The notes below the pieces were generated by a model. It worked only from the letters and a program-made list of their open reading frames with translations, was not told the origin of the DNA and did no database searches. Shown here in pieces: positions 1 to 4,718 of a stretch of DNA of 6,600 bases. Origin of the DNA: Pseudomonadota bacterium (lineage in GTDB: Bacteria > Pseudomonadota > Gammaproteobacteria > Steroidobacterales > Steroidobacteraceae); NCBI GenBank assembly GCA_028067895.1, contig JAPTUI010000243.1, positions 1 through 6,600 of the forward strand, given 5' to 3'. The translations under genes and the position numbers were made by a program. Position 1 is the first letter of the stretch, and each line of letters begins with the position of its first letter.

Positions 1-1
1 C

Positions 2-571
2 TCAGTGCGTCGCGGGCACCATGCGCAGCGCGAAGCGCACCGTCACCGGATTGCCCAGCCACTCGGTGGCGTGCCACTCGCCCTGGCCGATGCCGAACGC
101 GAGCCGCTCGATGACGGTCTTGCCCTGGAGCTCACCGCCGCTGCGACCGAGCAGCCGCCAAGTGAACGGGACGGATACGGTGCGCGTGATCCCGCGCAGC
201 GTCAGCGGCCCGGTAGCGATGTAGCCGCTCGGTGTCTTGTGCAGTTGCGTTGCCGTGAAGCGTGCCTGCGGGTAGCGTGCCACGTCGAAGAACTGCGCGC
301 CCGCGAGCAGCGCGTTGCGCTGCGCATCGTGCGTATCGAACGAGCGCATGTCGATGACGACTTCGAGTGTCTTGGCGCGCGGATCGAACTGCACCGAGAA
401 CGACTTGAACACGCCGTGATTCGCCGCGCCGGCCTGGGTGAACGTGTAGGTGAGCGTGCTGTGCGCCGGGCTCGAGACGTAGTCGGGCCCGGGAGCGGCC
501 GCGTGCGCCGCGCCGACTGCGGCCAGGGCGAAGGCGGACAGGGTGAGTCGAGCGAGCCGGGAAGTCAGCAT
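2..571 (-). CDS. YceI-family periplasmic lipid-binding protein
   Basis: This 189-residue protein has a typical Sec signal peptide: a basic start (MLTSRLARL), a hydrophobic stretch to about residue 22, and an AHA-type cleavage site near residues 24-25. The mature part carries YceI-family hallmarks: the DTHDAQRNALL...FFDVARYPQARF stretch (about residues 79-105), the GPLTLRGITRTV strand (about 121-132), and the C-terminal FGIGQGEW...VRFAL end. YceI proteins are small lipocalin-like beta-barrels, and structurally studied members bind long-chain polyisoprenoids; the cellular role is often unclear. Length is normal and the gene is complete, ending in TGA at the window edge. The ATG start is supported by AAGGA seven nt upstream, which lies inside the end of the preceding cytochrome b561 gene. 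The gap between the two genes is only 3 nt, so they are almost certainly one operon and probably translationally coupled. A b561/YceI pairing is also known in E. coli (yceJ-yceI). The exact ligand cannot be read from the sequence. Confidence 0.93.
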   Translation of the reverse strand: MLTSRLARLTLSAFALAAVGAAHAAAPGPDYVSSPAHSTLTYTFTQAGAANHGVFKSFSVQFDPRAKTLEVVIDMRSFDTHDAQRNALLAGAQFFDVARYPQARFTATQLHKTPSGYIATGPLTLRGITRTVSVPFTWRLLGRSGGELQGKTVIERLAFGIGQGEWHATEWLGNPVTVRFALRMVPATH

Positions 572-574
572 CCG

Positions 575-1141
575 TTATTCCTTGCGGGTGAGGGCGGTGC
601 CCGCGCCGGGCAGCATGCGCCGCAGCGTATCGTCCTTCAGGACGAAGTGATGTTTGAGGGCCGCTGCGATGTGCAGCACGAGGATCAGGCCGAGCGCGAT
701 CGCGAGCAGCACGTGCGTGCGCACCATTGCGTGATAGAGCGCCGCGTTGCGTCCCACCAGGTTCGGCAGCTGGAGCAGATTGAACCAGCTGACCGGGAAG
801 CCCCGTGCCGAGGACATGATCCAGCCGGTGAGCGGCAGCGCGATCACCAGGACATACAGCCCGGTGTGGGTGATGCGCGCGAGCACGCGCTCATGGGGCT
901 TGAGAGTGTCGGGCAGCGCGGGCGTCGGGTTCAGCGCCCGCCACGCGAGGCGCACCAGCATCAGGGCGAGCAGGGTGATGCCGAGTGACTTGTGACGCGC
1001 CAGCGTGGCCAGCTTGGTCATGCTGAGCGGCAGTTCGGTGCCGATCAGGCCAAGCGCGATCTGTACCCCGATCAGCGCGGCGATCAGCCAGTGGAACAGT
1101 TGGGAGAGCGCCCCCCAGCGGGCGCGCGTGTTTCGCAGCAT
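575..1141 (-). CDS. Cytochrome b561 family membrane protein
   Basis: This 188-residue integral membrane protein has four predicted transmembrane helices, at about residues 15-33, 52-70, 91-110 and 142-162. Four histidines lie where CybB-type b561 proteins bind two b hemes: H17 (FHWL), H50 (ARHKSLG), H143 (RTHVLL) and H157 (LHIAAAL). The family moves electrons between quinones and acceptors in the inner membrane. The sequence TGWIMSSARG between helices 3 and 4 is also typical. I chose the ATG at 1141; a GTG immediately before it (1144) would add one residue. A GGGG stretch lies close upstream, but the spacing is short, so the start is a little uncertain. The gene begins about 40 nt after the hemH stop with no evident terminator between, and yceI follows 3 nt after its stop. 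That arrangement suggests a hemH-b561-yceI transcript and an electron-transfer role linked to the YceI protein; this last point is inference. Confidence 0.92.
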   Translation of the reverse strand: MLRNTRARWGALSQLFHWLIAALIGVQIALGLIGTELPLSMTKLATLARHKSLGITLLALMLVRLAWRALNPTPALPDTLKPHERVLARITHTGLYVLVIALPLTGWIMSSARGFPVSWFNLLQLPNLVGRNAALYHAMVRTHVLLAIALGLILVLHIAAALKHHFVLKDDTLRRMLPGAGTALTRKE

Positions 1142-1183
1142 CACCCCGCTAGCTTAGAGCAGCCGGCGTGCCGTGGGGAGGGG

Positions 1184-2269
1184 TTACACCGATGTGTCCC
1201 GGGCTGGCGCCGTGGTGTGCAGTGCGAACTCGACCTGGGTCCAACCCTGGCAGTGCCGCGCGATCTGTGCGGCGAGCACCGCGGCGTGTGCCGGCCGCGC
1301 GTTCAGCGCCGGCACGTATTCGAACCGTTCGCCGCCGGCGCTCATGAATGCGGCCCGGTTCTCGACGTCTATTTCCTCGAGCGTCTCCAGGCAATCGACC
1401 GCAAACCCGGGGCAGATGACGGTCACGTCCCTGATGCCCCGTGCCGGCATGCCCGCCAGCGTCTCGAGGGTGTAGGGACGCAGCCACTCGGTGGGCCCGA
1501 AGCGCGATTGGAACGTGACGGTCCACTCGCCCTCCTTCAGCAGCAGTTCCTCGGCGAGCAGCCGTGCGGTCTTCTGACACTTGCAGAAATACGGGTCACC
1601 CTGGTGAAAGTAGCGCTCGGGAATGCCGTGAAAGGAAATGACCAGATGGCCCGTGCGCCCGTGCGCCTCCCAGTGCTGCGCGACGCTTTCACGCAATGCC
1701 TCGATGTACTGCGGCTGATCGTGGTACTCGCCGATGAAGCGCAGCTCAGGCAGCCAGCGCCACCCGGCCAGCTCGGCGTTGACCTGGTCGTAGACCGCGC
1801 CGGTGGTGGCGCCGCAGTACTGCGGGAACAGCGGCAGCACCAGGATGCGTCGCGCGCCGGCGGCGCGCAGCCGCTGCAGGGATTCGGACACGCTCGGGGT
1901 GCCGTAGAGCATGGCGAACTCGAGCGAGAACGGCGCCATCATGCGCTGCGCGAGCAGACTCGCAAGCCCGCCGCGCAGCTGCTCGGACAGCTCGCGCAGC
2001 GGTGAGCCTTCCTCCGACCAGATCTTGCGGTACTTCGGCGCGATGCGCCGCGGACGCAGCGGCAGAATGAATCCATAGAGGATCGGCAGCCACAGCGGCC
2101 GCGGCATTTCCACGACCCGCCGATCCCCGAGCATGCGCGCGAGGAAGCGCCGCACGTCACGCGGTGCGGGTGAGTCGGGGGTGCCGAAATTGACCGCGAG
2201 AATGCCGATGCGCTCGGCCGTCTCGCGGTGAAAGTCCGCAGAACTGTGATAGCGCATAGTGTGCACCAT
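1184..2269 (-). CDS. hemH: Ferrochelatase (heme synthase)
   Basis: Ferrochelatase inserts Fe(II) into protoporphyrin IX to make protoheme, the last step of the protoporphyrin-dependent heme pathway. The 361-residue protein is of normal length for the family. Visible signatures are GILAVNFGTPDSP near the N-terminus (about residues 22-34), YRKIWSEEGSPL (80-91), VLPLFPQY (144-151), the ISFHGIPERY motif with catalytic-type H214, QSRFGPTEWLRPYT (254-267), and CPGFAVDCLETLEEI (286-300) with the conserved acidic residues. The segment PYFCKCQKTARLL contains a CxC pair, but the C-terminal cysteine cluster of [2Fe-2S] ferrochelatases is absent. The start shown is the first ATG; a second ATG four codons in (2257) is equally possible, because neither has a strong Shine-Dalgarno sequence. 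The upstream gene on the same strand, a dienelactone hydrolase homologue, lies 87 bp away with a hairpin in the gap, so hemH may have its own promoter, although I see no convincing one. Cytochrome b561 follows closely downstream. Confidence 0.97.
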   Translation of the reverse strand: MVHTMRYHSSADFHRETAERIGILAVNFGTPDSPAPRDVRRFLARMLGDRRVVEMPRPLWLPILYGFILPLRPRRIAPKYRKIWSEEGSPLRELSEQLRGGLASLLAQRMMAPFSLEFAMLYGTPSVSESLQRLRAAGARRILVLPLFPQYCGATTGAVYDQVNAELAGWRWLPELRFIGEYHDQPQYIEALRESVAQHWEAHGRTGHLVISFHGIPERYFHQGDPYFCKCQKTARLLAEELLLKEGEWTVTFQSRFGPTEWLRPYTLETLAGMPARGIRDVTVICPGFAVDCLETLEEIDVENRAAFMSAGGERFEYVPALNARPAHAAVLAAQIARHCQGWTQVEFALHTTAPARDTSV

Positions 2270-2326
2270 ACCGCAGCGAAACAGCCTGCAACCAGTGCGG
2301 CTGCGGCAAATCCCTACCCTGCTCGC

Positions 2327-2349
2327 CTCCCCGGCCCAGGGCTGGGGAG
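2327..2349 (-). terminator. GC-rich hairpin after the dienelactone hydrolase gene
   Basis: CTCCCC (2327-2332) pairs exactly with GGGGAG (2344-2349). On the minus strand the stem continues, after one A/C mismatch, as GCC/GGC around a 3-nt loop. It begins 7 nt past the TGA stop of the hydrolase gene, a usual place for a terminator. No run of T follows on the minus strand (it continues GCGAGCAGGG), so it does not meet the intrinsic-terminator pattern. It could instead stabilise the 3' end or attenuate read-through into hemH. Confidence 0.3.
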
Positions 2350-2356
2350 CGCGGGC

Positions 2357-3040
2357 TCACACGGCCGAGCGCTCCTCGCCCTGCAGGTGCTGTTCGAGGA
2401 ACTGGAGCGTCCGGCTGCGCGCCAAGGCGGCGGCCGCGGCGTCGTAGGACGCTCGCAGGTCGCAATTGAAGCCGTGGCCGGCCCCCGGGTAGACGTGGAA
2501 GATGCCGCCTGGATCGCGCTGGCGCATCGGTTCGAGTTCGGCGAGCGGAATGCTCTTGTCCTCGGCACCGAAGTGATATAGCACCGGACAGTGCGGCGCC
2601 TTGCCGGCATCCTGGGCCCGACCGTAATACACGACCGCGCAGTCGACCGGCAGCAGGCAGGCGGCCCGGTACGCCTGCGCGCCGCCCCAGCAGTACCCGA
2701 CGGTGCCGACGCGTCCGGAATGCTTGACCACGGCGATCGCCGCAGCCAAATCCTTCAACGTCTGCTCCGGCTGCAGTTGCTGCATGTAGCCGCGGCCCTC
2801 CTCGATCTCCGGCGCGCTGTAGCCGAGCTCGATCCCGCGGCGGATCCGATCGAACATGCACGGCGCAATCGCCGTGTAGCCCGCGGCGGCGAATCCGTCG
2901 GTCACCGCGCGGATGTGCGCGTTGACCCCGAAAATCTCCTGAATGACGACGACCGCCCCGCGGGCGGCGCCCGGCGGAGCGGCCAGATAGGCCTGGAACT
3001 GGTGCCCGTCACGGGCCATCAGTGTGGTGAGTTCGCCCAT
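2357..3040 (-). CDS. Dienelactone hydrolase family protein
   Basis: This is an alpha/beta hydrolase of the dienelactone hydrolase (carboxymethylenebutenolidase) family, 227 residues from the chosen start, the usual size. The strand and elbow VVVIQEIFGVN contains the conserved Glu (E35). The nucleophile elbow GYCWGG gives Cys117, GAEDKSIP gives Asp161 and GAGHGFN gives His189, so the Cys-Asp-His triad is complete. There is no signal peptide, so it is probably cytoplasmic. Classical members open dienelactones in chlorocatechol degradation, but most chromosomal paralogues have unknown substrates. No aromatic-degradation genes are nearby, so I would not assign that pathway. The ATG at 3040 is preferred because AGAG lies 6 nt upstream; a TTG six codons earlier (3058) is a weaker alternative. 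It is transcribed divergently from the thiolase gene across about 170 bp, and is followed by hemH on the same strand. Family assignment is firm; substrate is unknown. Confidence 0.93.
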   Translation of the reverse strand: MGELTTLMARDGHQFQAYLAAPPGAARGAVVVIQEIFGVNAHIRAVTDGFAAAGYTAIAPCMFDRIRRGIELGYSAPEIEEGRGYMQQLQPEQTLKDLAAAIAVVKHSGRVGTVGYCWGGAQAYRAACLLPVDCAVVYYGRAQDAGKAPHCPVLYHFGAEDKSIPLAELEPMRQRDPGGIFHVYPGAGHGFNCDLRASYDAAAAALARSRTLQFLEQHLQGEERSAV

Positions 3041-3046
3041 AAAACG

Positions 3047-3050
3047 CTCT
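3047..3050 (-). promoter_or_regulatory. Ribosome binding site deciding the hydrolase start
   Basis: On the minus strand AGAG lies six nt before the ATG at 3040. The in-frame TTG at 3058 has no purine-rich element at a good distance, and it would itself lie upstream of this site. This favours the ATG and the 227-residue product. Confidence 0.5.
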
Positions 3051-3114
3051 ACTTTCAAGTCGTTCAGGCTGCACCTGGACGGCGCAGGATATCGCGCGTA
3101 CCGGACCCGGGAAA

Positions 3115-3128
3115 GCCGCTCGAGCGGC
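3115..3128. promoter_or_regulatory. 14-bp perfect palindrome in the divergent intergenic region
   Basis: GCCGCTC is followed directly by its exact reverse complement GAGCGGC. The palindrome lies between the divergent hydrolase and thiolase genes, 75 bp from the hydrolase ATG and 86 bp from the thiolase ATG. That is a plausible position for an operator acting on either or both genes. I do not recognise it as the site of a named regulator, and GC-rich DNA produces short palindromes easily, so function is only a possibility. Confidence 0.3.
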
Positions 3129-3163
3129 CCGCCGGCGCCGCTTGGCCCGGCGCGCGCGGCCCA

Positions 3164-3172
3164 TGATAGCCT
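3164..3172 (+). promoter_or_regulatory. Possible extended -10 element for the thiolase gene
   Basis: TG-A-TAGCCT matches the pattern of an extended -10 (TG one base before a TAnnnT hexamer) and lies 42 bp before the thiolase ATG. A TTGGCC at 3142-3147 could be a poor -35 at 19-bp spacing. The opposite strand of the same segment reads TATCAT (3168 to 3163), which could serve the divergent hydrolase gene. Both are weak matches in GC-rich DNA. Confidence 0.2.
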
Positions 3173-3182
3173 AGGAGGCGGA

Positions 3183-3203
3183 TCGGGACGCGAAGCGTCC
3201 CGA
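3183..3203 (+). repeat. Perfect 9-bp hairpin against the thiolase ribosome binding site
   Basis: TCGGGACGC (3183-3191) and GCGTCCCGA (3195-3203) are exact reverse complements around the loop GAA. The centre GCGAAGC is known as an unusually stable DNA mini-hairpin. The right arm ends one base before the GGAGG Shine-Dalgarno sequence (3205-3209) of the thiolase gene, and an AGGAGG without a start codon precedes it at 3173-3178. If it lies in the leader RNA it could affect ribosome access. It could also be a copy of a dispersed palindromic repeat; a single window cannot tell. Confidence 0.55.
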
Positions 3204-3214
3204 GGGAGGGGTTC

Positions 3215-4501
3215 ATGCTGGTCGGCTCAGCCGTGCGGCGCGTCGCCATCGTCGGCGGTGTGCGCATTCCGTTTGCCAGGGCCTATAGCGCATACGCGAG
3301 CGTGGGCAACCCGGACATGCTCACCGCGGTGCTCCGTGCCCTGGTGCAGCGCTGCCGGCTCGAGGGCGAGCGGTTGGGCGAAGTCGCCGCCGGCGCGGTC
3401 CTGAAACACTCCAGAGACTTCAACCTCACGCGCGAGAGCGTCCTGTCGAGCGGACTCGATCCGCAGACCCCGGGCCTCGATCTGCAGCGCGCCTGCGGCA
3501 CCAGCCTCGAGGCGGCGATCGCGATCGGCAACAAGATCGCCCTCGGGCAAATCGACTGCGGCATTGCCGCCGGCGTCGATACGATCAGTGATCCGCCCGT
3601 CGTCTATTCGCGCGACTACCAGCGGCTGCTGCTCGCCAGTTACCGTGGCAGGACTACCGGTGAGCGCCTCGCTCCGTGGCTCGGGCTGCGGCCGCGGCAT
3701 TTCAGGCCCGTGTTTCCCACGGTCGCCGAGCCCCGCACGGGCCTGTCGATGGGCGAGAGCACCGAGCTGATGGTGCAGCGCTGGCGCATCGGGCGCGAGG
3801 CGCAGGATCAACTCGCCTACGAGAGTCACCGCAAGGCGGCCGCGGCGTGGCGCGAGGGGTTCTATGACGATCTGGTCGAGCCCTACCTGGGACTTGCGGC
3901 CGACAACAACGTGCGCCCGGACACCTCGCTCGAAAAACTCGCCAAGCTGCGGCCGAGCTTCGATGTGCGCGACGGCACCCTGACGGCGGGCAACAGTACG
4001 CCGCTCACCGATGGCGCGAGCGCCGTGCTGCTTGCCTCCGAGGCGTGGGCCGAGCGGCACCGGCTGCCGGTGCTCGCCTACCTGTCGTACGGCAAGGTGT
4101 GGGCGGTGGACTTCGCGAGCGGACACGAGGGGCTGCTGATGGCGCCGGCGTATGCGGTCCCGGCCATGCTGCGCGACGCCCGTCTGACCTTGCAGGATTT
4201 CGATTACTACGAGATTCACGAGGCGTTCGCGGCCCAGGTGCTCTGTACGCTCGCGGCGTGGGAGTCGGCCGAGTTCTGCCGCGAGCGCCTTGGTCTCGAT
4301 GCGCCGCTCGGCGCCATCGAGCGGGCGCGGCTGAACGTCAAGGGCGGCAGCGTCGCGATCGGCCATCCGTTCGCGGCCACCGGCACGCGCATCCTGGCGA
4401 CGCTGGCGAAGCTCCTGGCCGGCGACTCGGCGGCCCGGCGCGGCCTGATCTCGGTGTGTACCGCCGGTGGCATGGGCGTCACGGCGATCGTGCAGAAGTA
4501 A
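3215..4501 (+). CDS. FadI-type thiolase (acetyl-CoA C-acyltransferase)
   Basis: A complete 428-residue thiolase. Family residues are all present: nucleophile Cys94 in LQRACGTSLEA, His335 in YEIHEAFAA, His384 in GGSVAIGHPFAATG, and the second Cys415 in CTAGGMG. The GHPFAATG form and the N-terminal GAVLKHSRDFNLTRE segment fit the FadI / trifunctional-enzyme beta subgroup better than PhaA/AtoB biosynthetic thiolases. The likely reaction is CoA-dependent cleavage of 3-ketoacyl-CoA to acetyl-CoA and a shortened acyl-CoA in beta-oxidation; the reverse condensation is possible. The length is near that of FadI (about 430 residues). No FadJ-type hydratase/dehydrogenase gene is adjacent, unlike the E. 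coli fadI-fadJ operon, so the partner must be elsewhere or the enzyme works alone. The ATG is well supported by GGAGG five nt upstream, next to a perfect hairpin. The next gene lies 217 bp downstream on the same strand. Chain-length preference cannot be judged. Confidence 0.94.
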   Translation: MLVGSAVRRVAIVGGVRIPFARAYSAYASVGNPDMLTAVLRALVQRCRLEGERLGEVAAGAVLKHSRDFNLTRESVLSSGLDPQTPGLDLQRACGTSLEAAIAIGNKIALGQIDCGIAAGVDTISDPPVVYSRDYQRLLLASYRGRTTGERLAPWLGLRPRHFRPVFPTVAEPRTGLSMGESTELMVQRWRIGREAQDQLAYESHRKAAAAWREGFYDDLVEPYLGLAADNNVRPDTSLEKLAKLRPSFDVRDGTLTAGNSTPLTDGASAVLLASEAWAERHRLPVLAYLSYGKVWAVDFASGHEGLLMAPAYAVPAMLRDARLTLQDFDYYEIHEAFAAQVLCTLAAWESAEFCRERLGLDAPLGAIERARLNVKGGSVAIGHPFAATGTRILATLAKLLAGDSAARRGLISVCTAGGMGVTAIVQK

Positions 4502-4586
4502 CGGGTGCGGGAGCGCTGCCCGGAGGCGCGCCCGCAGAAACAAACACAGACGTGCAGTAGCACGCGGGGAGGAGGAGTGCGCAAGA

Positions 4587-4620
4587 GCGCAGCGCGGGCA
4601 GTGCGCCCGTGACGCTGCGC
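4587..4620 (+). repeat. Strong bulged hairpin between the thiolase and NTE-like genes
   Basis: The 217-bp gap at 4502-4718 has no convincing gene but is rich in inverted repeats. The strongest has outer arms GCGCAGCG (4587-4594) and CGCTGCGC (4613-4620), an inner stem CGGGC (4595-4599) / GCCCG (4605-4609), a 5-nt loop and a 3-nt bulge (TGA, 4610-4612), giving 13 pairs. A second stem, GCGCGG/CCGCGC around CTG (4625-4639), follows at once. No T-run follows either, so they are not classic intrinsic terminators. They may act in 3'-end stability, Rho-related termination or as leader structure for the next gene. Confidence 0.4.
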
Positions 4621-4706
4621 CAGCGCGCGGCTGCCGCGCCGGATCTGCCGGTGCAGCCGCCGGCGCGCGGGAGGATTCAAACCGGTCATCCACCGAGCAA
4701 GCTGTC

Positions 4707-4712
4707 GGAGAG
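4707..4712 (+). promoter_or_regulatory. Ribosome binding site deciding the NTE-like start
   Basis: GGAGAG lies six nt before the ATG at 4719. The same frame stays open back to an ATG at 4467, inside the thiolase gene. The 84 extra residues would be low-complexity Arg/Ala/Gly-rich sequence unlike any domain, and they cross the hairpin region. The start at 4719 leads directly into the cyclic-nucleotide-binding domain and is preferred. Confidence 0.7.
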
Positions 4713-4718
4713 AGCGCT

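Noticed and set aside
5..2005. Two long plus-strand open frames (5-988 and 992-2005) opposite yceI, b561 and hemH
   Set aside because: They run across several real genes and their boundaries, are Arg/Gln/Glu/His-rich without domain signatures, and lack convincing ribosome sites. They are compositional shadows.
1184..2269. Ferrochelatase as a [2Fe-2S] enzyme because of its CxC pair
   Set aside because: The CxC at residues 229-231 is isolated. The C-terminal cysteine cluster seen in iron-sulfur ferrochelatases is missing, and the remaining cysteines are scattered.
2357..3040. Assignment of the hydrolase to chlorocatechol degradation
   Set aside because: The catalytic triad shows only the family. 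No catechol dioxygenase, cycloisomerase or maleylacetate reductase gene is nearby, and many chromosomal homologues have other substrates.
4467..4718. An 84-residue N-terminal extension of the NTE-like protein starting inside the thiolase gene
   Set aside because: The extension is low-complexity, overlaps the thiolase end and crosses the hairpin region. The ATG at 4719 has a good ribosome site and starts right at the known domain.
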